Shown: piece by piece, positions 17,852 to 29,920 of the stretch | How the letters are laid out: each line of letters opens with the position of its first letter | Position numbering within the stretch: the first letter of the stretch is position 1 | Origin: Tautonia marina | Lineage (GTDB): Bacteria > Planctomycetota > Planctomycetia > Isosphaerales > Isosphaeraceae | Assembly: GCF_009177065.1 (NCBI RefSeq) | Contig: NZ_WEZF01000015.1 | Location: 1-64,000 of the forward strand | Direction of reading: 5' to 3' | DNA length: 64,000 nucleotides | The notes under the pieces: model-generated | The model's database searches: none | The model's input: the letters and a program-made list of their open reading frames with translations, nothing else | Told to the model about the DNA's origin: nothing | Program-made: the position numbers and the translations under genes

Positions 17852-19341
17852 GACGAATCGGCATCGCTTTGCCGCTGCTCGGAATCTCCGGCGGCATCAA
17901 TATCGTGCTCAACTGGGGGGTGATCCTGGCCAAGGCCGGGTACGGGATTGACCTGATCTTGCCTCCGACGGAAGCCCAGGGGACGATTCCGTTCCTGAGC
18001 GAGCAGGATGGTCGGCATTTCCGGATCGTCTCGCTGCCCGAGGCCAGGCAAGTGCATTATCACACGGTGATGGCCACCTGGTGGGCCTGCATTCCCTGGA
18101 TGGCCGATCTGGACGCAGACCACTACGCCTGGTTCATGCAGGCCGTCGAGGGGCAGTTTGCCGAGCCGAACTCGGAGGCGCAGCAGAAGTTCGATGAGGT
18201 GGTCTCCAGCCAGATGAACGTCATTACGACGGCCCACTGGCTGCGCCGGCACATTGAGCGGCACTACACGATCGAGCCGAAGCAGACATTCTGTGTGTTG
18301 AGCGGCCTGGACAAGACCCTCTGGCGAGAGATGCCCCGCGTGCCCCCGGGTCGAGGCCGCCAGCCGGTCCGGTTCCTGGTCGAAGGGCCACCGCTCGATC
18401 CTCGGAAAAACGTGGCCCAGACAATCCGGCTGCTCGAAGGTTTGAAGGTGCCTTACCGCTGGGTTGGGGCGACCGTCGATCACGCGATCATCGGCCCGCA
18501 TTGCCAGGGGGTTGAGGTCCAGGTGCCTTACCACCGGATGCCCTCGATCTACGCCGACAGCGACGTGCTGGTCAAGGCGTCGAACGCCGAAGGCATGTTC
18601 GGCCCTCCGCTGGAGATGTTCGCCACCGGCGGCACGGCCGTCTGCTGGGACGTGCAAGGGGCCGAGGAGTACATGGCCGATCGGTATAACTGCCGGTTGA
18701 CGCCCATGAACTCGTGGAGCCGTCTGGCCGAGGCCATCCGCGAATTCGCCGACAACCCGGAGCAGGTCCGAACCCTTCAGGAAAACGCCCTGGCCACCGC
18801 CGAGGCCTGGCCAACCTGGGACGACCAGGCCGACCAGATTCTGGCGACCATCGAGGCGCTCGCCCCATTCAATCGCTCGTCATTGATTCGCCAGGTTTCT
18901 CGGGTCGAATTCCGGGACAACAGTCATCGGAGCAACCTGTCGGATCACCTCCAGGAACGGCAGCGATACATCCTCTGGCTCGAATCCGAGGTGGCCAGGC
19001 GCGATCGTCGGATCGGCAACCTCTGGGCCGAGGTCGACGCCCGGGAACAGACCCTCAGAGCCCTGCGCGCCGAGATGTCGGCAGGATCGTTCCAGCGGGC
19101 CGTTCGAAAGGTTGGCCGCATTGGCCGGGCGATGGCGTGCCTCTCTCGACGGTTGGTTGGCCGGCAGGCTCGGGCCCTGGTTGGCTCGACGCTTCGCCGA
19201 TCGTTCCAGACCGATCCACCCGTCTGGAACGCTCCGACCAATCCCCCGCCTGCAACGACGACAACCGAGGCGCGGAGCGATTCGTCCGTCGTCGCGTCTG
19301 CGGCCTCGGCGACCGAGACCACCCGGCGAGACGCCGCCTGA
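17842..19341 (+). CDS. GT-B glycosyltransferase (GT4/WsaF-like)
   Basis: A 499-residue protein. The N-terminal half opens with a glycine loop (LLGISGGINIVLNWGVILAK) and the C-terminal half holds YADSDVLVKASNAEGMFGPP followed by E at the position of the E-x7-E motif, as in GT4-type and WsaF-like rhamnosyltransferases. Residues from about 375 form a predicted coiled coil (ERQRYILWLESEVARRDRRI), then a threonine/alanine-rich tail. ATG 17842 overlaps the upstream transferase gene by 10 nt; 17821 is an in-frame alternative. With the reductase at 4.5 kb a deoxyhexose donor is plausible. Confidence 0.78.
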   Translation: MAVRRIGIALPLLGISGGINIVLNWGVILAKAGYGIDLILPPTEAQGTIPFLSEQDGRHFRIVSLPEARQVHYHTVMATWWACIPWMADLDADHYAWFMQAVEGQFAEPNSEAQQKFDEVVSSQMNVITTAHWLRRHIERHYTIEPKQTFCVLSGLDKTLWREMPRVPPGRGRQPVRFLVEGPPLDPRKNVAQTIRLLEGLKVPYRWVGATVDHAIIGPHCQGVEVQVPYHRMPSIYADSDVLVKASNAEGMFGPPLEMFATGGTAVCWDVQGAEEYMADRYNCRLTPMNSWSRLAEAIREFADNPEQVRTLQENALATAEAWPTWDDQADQILATIEALAPFNRSSLIRQVSRVEFRDNSHRSNLSDHLQERQRYILWLESEVARRDRRIGNLWAEVDAREQTLRALRAEMSAGSFQRAVRKVGRIGRAMACLSRRLVGRQARALVGSTLRRSFQTDPPVWNAPTNPPPATTTTEARSDSSVVASAASATETTRRDAA

Positions 19342-19519
19342 GCGATCGGGACGTTCGTCGGCCGTGGTGTCTTCTTCGCTCGTCGGACCTTGGCGACGCT
19401 CCGCGTCAGTCTCGGACAGGAGGGTCGATTCGGGGTTCGAATCCGGGGCAGGAGAGGACCGGTTGCATCGGATACTTCGGAAAGCTCGGATCGGTCCGCG
19501 AACGTTCGCAGAGCAGAAA

Positions 19520-19581
19520 CCGCGAGCCTTTGCCCGTCACCACGTCTCGCTTCGAGACGCACGACCGGCAGAGGCTCGCGG
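19520..19581. other. Nested hairpin in the 597-bp gap before fusA
   Basis: CCGCGAGCCT (19520-19529) pairs perfectly with AGGCTCGCGG (19572-19581), and inside it GTCTCG (19544-19549) pairs with CGAGAC (19553-19558) across a CTT loop. The gap 19342-19938 holds no convincing gene and no clear terminator T tract. The structure could end the glycosyltransferase transcript or form part of the fusA leader. Confidence 0.5.
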
Positions 19582-19938
19582 CCATTTCCGGAGAGCGTTC
19601 GTTCATGGGGTTGTGAGCTGGCTTCGAGAGGCGTTTCGCATGAGGCACAGAAGGCAGTGAGGGGGCGGTGACTCCGTGGATTGTACCGAGCTTTGCGAGG
19701 GCGTGCGCGTGTCTCCCCTGGGCGGAACGGGTTGTGGTTGGCTATTCTGGAACATCTCTCCCCTGGCGGGAGCCGGGTCGATCCGGACCGTCGGAACGGC
19801 TTCGACCCGCTGGCCCTTTGCGGTCAACCGGCCCGTGACCGACGGGTTGTTCGCGAGTCGTTTTGACTTGCTCTTGCCCCTTTTTGCAGCAGCCGACGGC
19901 TTCGCTCAGCATCGCCTTGCCCCGAAGGACGGCCCATC

Positions 19939-22077
<2,139 letters not shown>

Positions 22078-22140
22078 TCGCCGCCCGACCTTTGACGGTG
22101 TCTCCCCTGCCCGCCCGCCTTTCGAGGAGGACGATCGACG

Positions 22141-22785
22141 ATGGCCACCGCGACCCGCCCCGACGCCGCAACGGTTGATCCCGAAGTTCTTCGCCCGGAA
22201 CACCTCGCCACCGAAGCCGACGATCCGATCGTCCCTCCTCCGGGCGAGGACGTATTCTACGAAGTCGTGGACGGTGAGGTGATCGAGATTCCGCCTATGG
22301 GAACCTTTGAAGCCGATATTGCAAACCTGCTGGCCGAACTGATCAACGATTACGCTCGTCCGAGGAAGCTCGGCCGGGCCTTCGTCGAGGTCCTCTACCG
22401 GATCAACCCCGAGCGAAAGATCCGCCGGCAGCCGGACGTGGCCTTCGTCTCGGCCGACCGATGGCCCGTCGGAAAACGGGCCCCGAAGGCGAGTTCCTGG
22501 CAAGTCGTGCCCGACCTGGCCGTCGAGGTCGTTAGCCCCTCCGACCTGGCCGCGCACCTGAACCGCAAGATCAGCGATTTCTTTCAGGCCGGGACGGTCG
22601 CCGTCTGGGTCATCTACCAGGAAACCCGGCAAGTCTACGTTTACTCCTCCCCCACTGCCGTCGAGATCCTCACTCCCCCGGCCGAACTGGACGGCGGCGC
22701 GATTCTCCCTGGCTTCCGACTCCCCGTCGCCCGGCTCTTCGACGACGACCCGGACACCGCGCCTGGCCCTGCTTCGGAGTCCTGA
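22141..22785 (+). CDS. Uma2-family (DUF820) PD-(D/E)XK-like protein, copy 1
   Basis: A 214-residue member of the Uma2/DUF820 family, predicted restriction-endonuclease-like fold. The core motifs are RRQPDVAFVS near 97-106 and VPDLAVEVVSPSD near 123-135, followed by KISDFFQAGTVAVWVIY, the usual lysine-helix and final strand. Family role is uncertain; planctomycetes and cyanobacteria carry many copies. GAGGACGATCG precedes the ATG. A paralogue with the same first codons follows 41 bp downstream. Confidence 0.85.
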   Translation: MATATRPDAATVDPEVLRPEHLATEADDPIVPPPGEDVFYEVVDGEVIEIPPMGTFEADIANLLAELINDYARPRKLGRAFVEVLYRINPERKIRRQPDVAFVSADRWPVGKRAPKASSWQVVPDLAVEVVSPSDLAAHLNRKISDFFQAGTVAVWVIYQETRQVYVYSSPTAVEILTPPAELDGGAILPGFRLPVARLFDDDPDTAPGPASES

Positions 22786-22826
22786 GCGGTCGAGATCCGA
22801 TTGTCCTCAAACGAGGAGCACCACTG

Positions 22827-23483
22827 ATGGCCACCGCGACCCGCCCCGACGCGACGACGATCCCCGAAGAGTCGATCGGTACGCCGCTGTCTCCTCCTCC
22901 AGTTGTCGAGGCCGACGTCCCAGCCGACGACTTTGTGCCGCCGTCGTCGAGTGAGATCCTGTTCGAGGTGATTGATGGTGTCGTCGTGGAGTGCCCGCCG
23001 ATGGGGAGTCTAGAACTCGACATCGCCAATTACCTGGCCCAGGAGCTCAATGTGGTGGCCCTGTCGCAAGGACTCGGCCAGGCATTGGTCGAACAACTGT
23101 TTCGACTCAGGGCGCAGAGCACCAACCGCCGAAGGCCCGATATCGCCTTCGTGTCGACGGCAAAATGGCCCCGAGGCAGGCGAGTGCCCCGCGCCAATGC
23201 CTGGGAGATGGCCCCCGATCTGGCGGTCGAGGTCGTTAGCCCCTCCGACCTGGCCGCCGAACTGGACCGCAAGCTCGTCGAATACTTCGAGGCCGGGGTC
23301 TCGCTCGTCTGGGTCGTTTATCCCGAGACGCGCCGGGTGTTCGTCTTCTCGTCGGCGACGGAGGTCCGCATCCTCTCCGCCTCGGACGAGCTGGACGGCT
23401 GCGCGGTCGTTCCCGGGTTCCGACTCGCCTTGACGCGGCTCTTTGACGGCGACCCGGAACCTCAGCCGGCCCCGCAATCCTGA
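22827..23483 (+). CDS. Uma2-family (DUF820) PD-(D/E)XK-like protein, copy 2
   Basis: A 218-residue tandem paralogue of the preceding gene. Core motifs: RRRPDIAFVS, APDLAVEVVSPSD and KLVEYFEAGVSLVWVVY. The first 8 codons (MATATRPD) are nearly identical in DNA to those of copy 1, and the stretch encoding VVSPSDLAA is also near-identical, while the rest has diverged, which points to an old duplication with some later conversion. GAGGAGCACC precedes the ATG. Confidence 0.85.
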   Translation: MATATRPDATTIPEESIGTPLSPPPVVEADVPADDFVPPSSSEILFEVIDGVVVECPPMGSLELDIANYLAQELNVVALSQGLGQALVEQLFRLRAQSTNRRRPDIAFVSTAKWPRGRRVPRANAWEMAPDLAVEVVSPSDLAAELDRKLVEYFEAGVSLVWVVYPETRRVFVFSSATEVRILSASDELDGCAVVPGFRLALTRLFDGDPEPQPAPQS

Positions 23484-23513
23484 ATCCCATCCCCCTTTCC
23501 CGAGGCTCCAGCA

Positions 23514-24695
23514 ATGACGCCAATTGCCCCGCTTGCCCTGCTCGCCTTGCTGGCCCCGAGCGACGATCCGATGCCCGATCTTTCAAACGTCCCCGGCGTG
23601 GTGATTGACCATAGCCCGGCCTCGTCCCGGCAATACATCGGCTCGCCGAGCCTCGCCGTCCTCCCCGATGGCACCTACGTTGCCTCGCACGACTTTTTCG
23701 GGCCGGGAAGCTCGAAGGACGTGACGGTGGTCTTCGCGTCGAAGGACCGAGGGGAATCGTGGGATCAGATCGCCACGATCAAGGGGCAGTGGTGGTCGAC
23801 CCTGTTTGTCCATCGCGATGCGCTCTACCTGATGGGGACCAGTCGGGAATACGGCGAAGGGGTCATCCGCCGGTCGACCGACGGCGGCACCACCTGGACC
23901 GAGCCGGTCGATTCCTCCTCGGGCTTGCTGTTGCCGGGGAAGAAGTACCATTGCGCCCCGGTTCCCGTCGTTGAGCACGACGGGCGCCTCTGGCGGGCGA
24001 TGGAAGACGCCGAAGGCCCCGGCGGCTGGGGCGTCCATTTCCGAGCCTTCATGATGTCGGCCCCGGTCGATGCCGACCTCCTGAACGCCGCAAGCTGGAC
24101 CTCCAGCAACCGGCTCGGCTCGGATCTCTCCTGGCTCGCGCCGGTCACGTTCGGCGGCTGGCTCGAAGGCAACGCGGTGGTGACTCCCGAGGGGGAGATC
24201 GTCGACATTCTCCGCGTCGACTCGAAGCCCGATCCCGGCTTTGCCGCCGTCGTCCGGATCAGCAAGGACGGCCAGACCGCCTCCTTCGACCCCGAGTCCA
24301 GCTTCATCCGCTTCCCCGGCGGCGCCAAGAAGTTCACGATCCGATACGACCCGAAGACCGAGGCGTACTGGTCCCTGACCAACTGGGTCCCCCCGCGTAA
24401 CGACCTCGGCCAACCCGGCCGGACCCGCAACACCTTGGCATTGATCGCCTCGACCAATCTGAAGGACTGGGAGATCCGCGCCGTCGTCCTCCATCACCCC
24501 GACGTGACGAAGCACGCCTTCCAGTACGTCGACTGGCTCTTTGACGGTGACGACCTGATCGTCGCCTCCCGGACCGCCTTCGATGACGGCCTCGGCGGTG
24601 CCCACAACGCACATGACGCCAATTTCATGACCTTCCACCGGATCGAAGGCTTCCGGACCCTCGACGGTATTCCCGACGACCTCGGCGACGATTGA
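23514..24695 (+). CDS. Exported sialidase-like/exo-alpha-sialidase-fold protein
   Basis: A 393-residue protein with a short hydrophobic N-terminus ([18 protein letters not shown]), probably a signal peptide. Asp-box motifs SKDRGESW and STDGGTTW (about residues 75 and 122) and the repeated beta-sheet pattern place it in the six-bladed sialidase/BNR fold. The exact substrate is not clear; planctomycetes have many such proteins with possible roles in degrading sulfated or sialylated glycans. It starts 30 nt after the Uma2 gene. The 280-bp region after it shows nothing I can support. Confidence 0.75.
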   Translation: MTPIAPLALLALLAPSDDPMPDLSNVPGVVIDHSPASSRQYIGSPSLAVLPDGTYVASHDFFGPGSSKDVTVVFASKDRGESWDQIATIKGQWWSTLFVHRDALYLMGTSREYGEGVIRRSTDGGTTWTEPVDSSSGLLLPGKKYHCAPVPVVEHDGRLWRAMEDAEGPGGWGVHFRAFMMSAPVDADLLNAASWTSSNRLGSDLSWLAPVTFGGWLEGNAVVTPEGEIVDILRVDSKPDPGFAAVVRISKDGQTASFDPESSFIRFPGGAKKFTIRYDPKTEAYWSLTNWVPPRNDLGQPGRTRNTLALIASTNLKDWEIRAVVLHHPDVTKHAFQYVDWLFDGDDLIVASRTAFDDGLGGAHNAHDANFMTFHRIEGFRTLDGIPDDLGDD

Positions 24696-24975
24696 TCGCT
24701 CGGCCTCCCGATCGCTCCTGGCCGTGGTCGCCAGGCTCATCGGCGGGGCTTCACAAGGACGGGTTTCGGTCGGATCGGCTTGCAGGTCGCCTCGCCCTCT
24801 CATGGCCTCGGCAAGCCATCTGGCCAGACATTTCGGTCATCAGACGTCGACACGCGGAGGTTTCGAGCTTTTCCAAAGGGCTCCCCGCCCCTGCATGCCG
24901 ATGTTCTTCCCGGTACGAGTCGAATCACCTCTCCATGTCGATTCCCCGTGATCCCATCGTCCCGAGAGAGACGCC

Positions 24976-25998
24976 ATGGAGCCTTCCGAACTGCCCGATG
25001 GCGGCCCGACCCTGATCCAACCCTCGGAACTCGTCGAGGAATTTCTCGTCATCGAGCGGAAATTCTCGGAGTTCGATCACTTTCTCTCGATCGGGCTGGC
25101 CAACATCGCCGCCGTGGTGCCCGGCATCGAGACGAACAAGGACAAGATCGCCCGAGCCTGCGCCATCTTCAAGGAACGGGGAGTCAACGTCGCCATCTTC
25201 CCCGAGTTCTCTCTCTCCGGCTATGTCTGGGACGACGAGCAAACTTGCCGACCTTACATCGAACAGTCATGCATGGAAAACCACGTTGACTGGGTCGAAC
25301 AGGTCATTCGGCCTCTCTTCGATGAGACGTTCATGGCCGTGGTCCTCAATGGCTTTCGTCACGGCTCCAAAGGCGGTCTGCTGAACTCGACGTTTGTCAT
25401 CGATCGAGCGAGCGACTGGTTCGGCGGCAGCAATCGCTATGACAAGGTGTTTCTGCCCCCGATCGAACGTCGGTACACCCGGACCGGCGAGCAAGACCGG
25501 CTCGACCTGCAAACCCCCTGGGGATTGTTCGGCTTCACGACCTGTTACGACATCATGTTCTCGCAGTTGACCCAGGAGTACGCCGTCCTCGATCAGGTCG
25601 ACGCGATCATCGAGGTCGCCTCCTGGCGCTCGTACGCCCGACGCGACTACCCCTTAATGAACGTCGGCACCGATACCTACTACGGCGACCTCTGGGACAT
25701 GGTCCTGGCCGCCAAGGCCGGGATTCACCAGGTCTGGATGATCGCCTGCAACGCCGTGGGCGTCCACGGCATCAGCAAGGCGAAATTCTGGGGAGGCTCG
25801 GGGCTTTGGGCCCCCTCGGGCCTGCGGCTCATCCAGTCGTCACGGTTCAACGAGGAACTGCTCATCGTCCACAACATCGACATCAAGGGCCAGCGCCAGC
25901 TTGAGATCGACGACTTCAACTACGCGATGGACTTCAACGCCATCTACCAACCGATCCACGGCAAACGAGCCTTCACCCGAATTCGGACGGGCGAGTGA
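24976..25998 (+). CDS. Carbon-nitrogen hydrolase (nitrilase superfamily)
   Basis: A 340-residue nitrilase-fold amidohydrolase. The catalytic triad is visible as Glu77 (FPEFSLSGY), Lys157 (YDKVFLPP) and Cys190 (TTCYDIMF). About 40 residues precede the first beta strand (IGLANIAAVVPGIETNK), longer than most members. The substrate (an amide, nitrile or carbamoyl compound) cannot be assigned. GAGAGACGCC precedes the ATG. It ends 240 bp before rpsJ, with the S10 promoter candidate in between. Confidence 0.83.
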   Translation: MEPSELPDGGPTLIQPSELVEEFLVIERKFSEFDHFLSIGLANIAAVVPGIETNKDKIARACAIFKERGVNVAIFPEFSLSGYVWDDEQTCRPYIEQSCMENHVDWVEQVIRPLFDETFMAVVLNGFRHGSKGGLLNSTFVIDRASDWFGGSNRYDKVFLPPIERRYTRTGEQDRLDLQTPWGLFGFTTCYDIMFSQLTQEYAVLDQVDAIIEVASWRSYARRDYPLMNVGTDTYYGDLWDMVLAAKAGIHQVWMIACNAVGVHGISKAKFWGGSGLWAPSGLRLIQSSRFNEELLIVHNIDIKGQRQLEIDDFNYAMDFNAIYQPIHGKRAFTRIRTGE

Positions 25999-26117
25999 GC
26001 GGCTCAATCGCTCCTCGACACAAGCCCAAGGCCCCGCCGATTCCTGATCAGACAGCCAATCCCGCCCGCAGGATCGCGGAAATCCGGCGTTGATCCGTAA
26101 AATTCGGCGCAACCTGA

Positions 26118-26146
26118 TTGACGAGCCGTGTTGAGGACGATACCAT
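26118..26146 (+). promoter_or_regulatory. Candidate promoter of the S10 ribosomal cluster
   Basis: TTGACG (26118-26123) and TACCAT (26141-26146) are separated by exactly 17 bp. The predicted transcript starts about 86 nt before the rpsJ start codon. Confidence 0.55.
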
Positions 26147-26238
26147 CTGACTTTCCCCGTGGTTGAGTTGCACAAACAGATCCGATCAGCCGGACGAGCG
26201 AGCGTCGGCGATTCGTAGCGCGTGAAGGATAACGACCC

Positions 26239-26571
26239 GTGGCGGGCATGAGCAACGAACGTATCCGGATCCGGATGGAAGCGTACGATCACACCATCTT
26301 GGATCAATCGGCCAAGGACATCGTCGAAACCGCCAAGCGGACCGAGGCGATCGTCCACGGACCGATCCCGCTGCCGACGCGTATCGAACGATACACCGTC
26401 TTGCGCAGTCCGCACATCGACAAGAAGTCGCGAGAGCAGTTCGAGATTCGCACGCACAAGCGGCTGATCGACATTGTGCAACCGACCAACAAAACGATCG
26501 ACGCCCTGAACAAGCTCAGCTTGCCCGCGGGTGTTGATATCAAGATCAAGGCCGGGCCCTCCGGGGCCTGA
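26239..26571 (+). CDS. rpsJ: 30S ribosomal protein S10
   Basis: A 110-residue S10, slightly longer than the usual 102-105. The core [46 protein letters not shown] and THKRLIDI is fully conserved. S10 belongs to the 30S head and also takes part in transcription antitermination with NusB. The GTG at 26239 lies 10 nt after AAGGA and is preferred over ATG 26248, which would be 19 nt away. First gene of the ribosomal cluster. Confidence 0.96.
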   Translation: MAGMSNERIRIRMEAYDHTILDQSAKDIVETAKRTEAIVHGPIPLPTRIERYTVLRSPHIDKKSREQFEIRTHKRLIDIVQPTNKTIDALNKLSLPAGVDIKIKAGPSGA

Positions 26572-26667
26572 GCCGGGTCGCATTCGCGGCAATGTTTCGA
26601 CAGGCATTGAAGGTGAGCCTCCCTGGTTCTCCCCTGGCGCCGTCTGGTCGAAACCGCCGGCACCACG

Positions 26668-26699
26668 GGGCACGGGTTGCCCGAAGGCAACTCGTGCCC
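26668..26699 (+). promoter_or_regulatory. Long hairpin between rpsJ and rplC
   Basis: GGGCACGGGTTGCC (26668-26681) pairs with GGCAACTCGTGCCC (26686-26699) over 14 bp with one G-U pair and a CGAA tetraloop. It sits in the middle of the 226-nt spacer and is not followed by T residues, so attenuation or RNA processing is more likely than simple termination. Confidence 0.55.
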
Positions 26700-26797
26700 G
26701 TTCGCGTGTTGACCGGGCCGTAGGCCGAGGGGGGCCTGTCGGTGCCGCGAGTGGGCTCTTTTGATCCACTGAATTTCGAGATGGAGCAAGACCAGAG

Positions 26798-27430
26798 ATG
26801 AATGTCGGGTTGCTGGGTCGCAAGGTCGGAATGACCCAGATTTTTGAAGACGACGGCACGGTTGTGCCCGTGACTGTCCTCGAATGCGGCCCTTGCACCG
26901 TGTTGCAAGTTCGCACCGCCGAACGTGACGGCTACCACGCCCTTCAGCTTGGTTTTGCCGACAAGAAGCGCAAGAACGCCTCGCAGGCCGAGCGTGGCCA
27001 TGCCCGCAAGGTCGAAGCTGAGCCCAAGCGGTTCATCCGCGAGATTCGGCAAGAGGCTCCGGTCGACGTGACCGAAGGAACCACCTTGAACGTCGATCTG
27101 TTCACCGAGATTCCCAGCGTTGACGTCATCGGGACGAGCAAGGGGCGTGGTTATTCGGGTGTCATGAAGCGGCACGGCTTCCGCGGCCTTCGGGCCACGC
27201 ACGGTGTGCAGCGGATGCACCGGCACCCCGGCTCCTCCGGTCCCTCGGCCGACCCGTCCCGCGTCTTCAAGGGGGTCAAGAAGCCCGGCCAGTACGGCAA
27301 CACCCGCGTCACCGTGCGAAATCTGAAGGTCGTGCGGGTTGACGCCGAGAACAACCTCTTGCTGGTCCGAGGCGCGGTCCCCGGCCACAACGGCGGTTTT
27401 GTGATCGTTCGCCAGACGAACGCAGTCTGA
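26798..27430 (+). CDS. rplC: 50S ribosomal protein L3
   Basis: A 210-residue L3, full length. [16 protein letters not shown] at the N-terminus and [20 protein letters not shown] in the loop reaching the peptidyl-transferase centre are characteristic. GAGATGGAGC lies before the ATG. Separated from rpsJ by 226 nt and from rplD by 372 nt, both unusually long for this operon. Confidence 0.97.
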   Translation: MNVGLLGRKVGMTQIFEDDGTVVPVTVLECGPCTVLQVRTAERDGYHALQLGFADKKRKNASQAERGHARKVEAEPKRFIREIRQEAPVDVTEGTTLNVDLFTEIPSVDVIGTSKGRGYSGVMKRHGFRGLRATHGVQRMHRHPGSSGPSADPSRVFKGVKKPGQYGNTRVTVRNLKVVRVDAENNLLLVRGAVPGHNGGFVIVRQTNAV

Positions 27431-27449
27431 TCTGCCCGCCGGCCTTGCT

Positions 27450-27508
27450 CTACGGTCAAGGTTCTCGAGAGCGTGGATCACCGATGGCCCGCCACCCTTG
27501 ACCCGTAG
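27450..27508 (+). promoter_or_regulatory. Inverted repeat in the 372-nt rplC-rplD spacer
   Basis: CTACGGTCAAGG (27450-27461) pairs with CCTTGACCCGTAG (27496-27508), 12 bp with one bulged C. It begins 20 nt after the rplC stop. No T tract follows. The rest of 27431-27802 is AT-poorer spacer with no supported gene; an open frame through it has no recognisable protein. Confidence 0.45.
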
Positions 27509-27802
27509 AACCGACCGCCTCGGTCCCCGCCTGTCCCGGATCGGCAAGTGGCTCACCGGGCCTTCGCGACACTCCGACCCCGGCATGCTTCCGGCTCCTT
27601 TCGCAATCAGATCGAAGCCTTGCATCCCCCGGTCATCCGTTTCATTGGTTTTGACTTCCCGTTTCGTTTTCGGATCGAACTTCGAGGCCCGGGGCCTTCC
27701 CGCTCGGATTCGACTCGCTCCGACCGCCGGATCGTCGTTCTCCGGTCGAGTCAACCGCGGGTCGGCCGGCGAACTGGACCGCCTTGCACTGGATCAACGA
27801 CG

Positions 27803-28555
27803 ATGCTGACCGTCCCCATCTACAACACGTCCGGCGAGCAGGTGGGCGAAGAGTCCATCGATCCGGCCGACTTCGGTGGCAAGATCAACAAGCAACTCTT
27901 GCACGATGTCGTCCTGATGCACCTGGCTAACCGCCGGGTCGGCACCGTCAACACCCGGGGCCGCTCCGACGTCGCCGGCTCGACCAAGAAAATGTACCGC
28001 CAGAAGGGCACCGGCAACGCCCGAATGGGCTCGAAGCGGACCAACAAGCGCGTGGGTGGCGGCTCGGCCTTCGCCCGTCGGAACCGCGACTACTCGTACC
28101 GATTGCCCAAGAAGGCCGTTCGCCTGGCGATCCGCATGGCCGTTCTGTCGAAATTCCAGGATGGCCAGGTTCTTGTCCTCTCGGGGCTCGACCTGGGCCA
28201 GACCCCGAAGACCAAGGAGGTCGCCCGCATCCTGCGGTCGATCCGACGCCCCGACCTCCCCGCCGAGGCCCAGCCGGTCGACGGCGAGTCGAAGCGCGAC
28301 GCCCTGCGACGCACCCTCGACGGTCGCAAGATCCTCATCGGCACCGCCGAGTACGACCCCTTGCTCTACCGAGGGGCCCGGAACCTCCCCGGCGTCAAGG
28401 TCTCGCCGGTGGCCGAGTTCAACACCTACGACGTGCTCCGCCAACGCTACCTCGTCCTGACGCCCGAGGCCCTCGCCTCGCTCAAGGAACGGGCCAAGGA
28501 GAAAATCCGTCGTCGTCCCGAATCGGAACTCGTCACCGCCGCTGCGGCCGGCTGA
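27803..28555 (+). CDS. rplD: 50S ribosomal protein L4
   Basis: A 250-residue L4; most bacterial L4 proteins have 200-210 residues. The conserved loop TKKMYRQKGTGNARMGSKR near residues 61-79 lines the exit tunnel. The extra length is a charged insertion (about 150-175, RRPDLPAEAQPVDGESKRDA) and a C-terminal tail (KEKIRRRPESELVTAAAAG). ATG 27803 matches the family start; the same frame is open back to 27548 but shows no similarity there. L4 is the autoregulator of the S10 operon in E. coli; whether that holds here is unknown. Confidence 0.96.
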   Translation: MLTVPIYNTSGEQVGEESIDPADFGGKINKQLLHDVVLMHLANRRVGTVNTRGRSDVAGSTKKMYRQKGTGNARMGSKRTNKRVGGGSAFARRNRDYSYRLPKKAVRLAIRMAVLSKFQDGQVLVLSGLDLGQTPKTKEVARILRSIRRPDLPAEAQPVDGESKRDALRRTLDGRKILIGTAEYDPLLYRGARNLPGVKVSPVAEFNTYDVLRQRYLVLTPEALASLKERAKEKIRRRPESELVTAAAAG

Positions 28556-28624
28556 TGAGCATTGATCGCTCGCTTGAACATAACGTGAACTGAATCGCCG
28601 AACGCCCCGAGGTCTCGCAGGACA

Positions 28625-28951
28625 ATGGTCACCCTCCGCCGCCCCCCCCAGTACGAGCGGCCCGGCCCGAAGCTGGAGCCCTATCAGGTTATCCTGCGGC
28701 CCTTGATCACCGAGAAGGCCACCCAGGTTGCCGAGCGTCACAACGCCTACACGTTCGAAGTGCACCAGATGGCCACCAAGACCGAGATCAAGGAGGCTGT
28801 CGAAACCCTCTTCAACGTCCAGGTCGAGGACGTCCGCACCCAGAACCGCAAGTCGGTGACCCGTCGGTATCGCCTGAAGATCGGTCGAACCAAGAACTGG
28901 AAGAAGGCCATCGTCAAGCTGAAGGACGATTACCGGATCGACTTCTTCTAA
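28625..28951 (+). CDS. rplW: 50S ribosomal protein L23
   Basis: A 108-residue L23 with a short proline-rich N-terminal extension (MVTLRRPPQYERPGPKLEPY) before the core ILRPLITEKATQVAERHNAYTF. L23 sits at the exit of the peptide tunnel and is the docking site for trigger factor and SRP. It lies 69 nt after rplD. Confidence 0.95.
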   Translation: MVTLRRPPQYERPGPKLEPYQVILRPLITEKATQVAERHNAYTFEVHQMATKTEIKEAVETLFNVQVEDVRTQNRKSVTRRYRLKIGRTKNWKKAIVKLKDDYRIDFF

Positions 28952-29057
28952 TCCTTGACGTGTGATCTTCTCGGCAAGCGTTTCTCGGTCATCGCGCAGC
29001 ATAACGGAATCGGTCTCCCCGCCGTCGGCGGCCTGAAGGGAAAGAAACGAGAGAGTC

Positions 29058-29918
29058 ATGGGCATCCGCGTCTACAAGCCGACCAGCCCCGGGCGCCGCA
29101 ACGCCTCGGTCAGCGACTTCTCCGAGCTGACCGACAAGAAGAAAAAGCCCGAGAAGCGCCTGACCGAACCGCTGAAGAAGACCGGCGGCCGGAACAACCA
29201 GGGCAAGATCACCGTCCGGCACCGCGGCGGCGGACACAAGCGTCTTTACCGGATCATCGACTGGAAGCGCAACGACCGCGACGGTCAGCCGGCTCAGGTC
29301 ACTCATATCGAGTACGACCCGAACCGCTCCGCCCGCATCGCCTTGATCCAGTTCGAGGACGGCACGAAGCGCTACATTATCGCCCCCGAGGGCTTGACCG
29401 CCGGCATGACCGTTGTCACCGGCCCGGACGCCGAGCCGAAGGTCGGCAACTGCCTGCCCCTGGCCAAGATCCCGACCGGCATGGTCATCCACAACATCGA
29501 GATGCAGCCCGGAGGCGGGGCCAAGATGTGCCGGTCGGCCGGCACCAGCGCCACCCTGACCGCCCGAGAAGCGACCTGGGCCCAGTTGACCCTCCCCTCC
29601 GGAGAGGTCCGCCGCGTGCCGGTCATGTGCCGGGCGACCATCGGTCCGGTCGGCAATTCCGACCACATGAACGTGGTCCTGGGCAAGGCCGGCCGCAAGC
29701 GATGGCTCGGCCGTCGTCCTCATGTTCGGGGCACGGCCATGAACCCGATCGACCACCCGATGGGTGGTGGCGAAGGACGCACCTCAGGCGGCCGTCACCC
29801 GTGCTCGCCGACCGGCCTGCCGGCCAAGGGCGGCAAGACCCGCAAGCGCCGCAAGCCGTCGAACTCGGCCATCATTCGCCGCCGCAAGAGTGTTCGTTAC
29901 GGTCAGTTGAAGATCTAG
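29058..29918 (+). CDS. rplB: 50S ribosomal protein L2
   Basis: A 286-residue L2, full length. Conserved blocks [40 protein letters not shown]-like region and the C-terminal [18 protein letters not shown] loop near the peptidyl-transferase centre are present, followed by the basic tail [27 protein letters not shown] lies before the ATG. Confidence 0.97.
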   Translation: MGIRVYKPTSPGRRNASVSDFSELTDKKKKPEKRLTEPLKKTGGRNNQGKITVRHRGGGHKRLYRIIDWKRNDRDGQPAQVTHIEYDPNRSARIALIQFEDGTKRYIIAPEGLTAGMTVVTGPDAEPKVGNCLPLAKIPTGMVIHNIEMQPGGGAKMCRSAGTSATLTAREATWAQLTLPSGEVRRVPVMCRATIGPVGNSDHMNVVLGKAGRKRWLGRRPHVRGTAMNPIDHPMGGGEGRTSGGRHPCSPTGLPAKGGKTRKRRKPSNSAIIRRRKSVRYGQLKI

Positions 29919-29920
29919 TT

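Noticed and set aside
19434-19452. GGGGTTCGAATCCGGGG resembling a tRNA T-arm
   Set aside because: The flanking stems are not complementary as a T-arm needs, and no acceptor, D or anticodon arm can be placed around it on either strand.
27548-27802. N-terminal extension of L4 by 85 residues
   Set aside because: The stretch is in frame but has no similarity to L4 and the ATG at 27803 gives the normal start.
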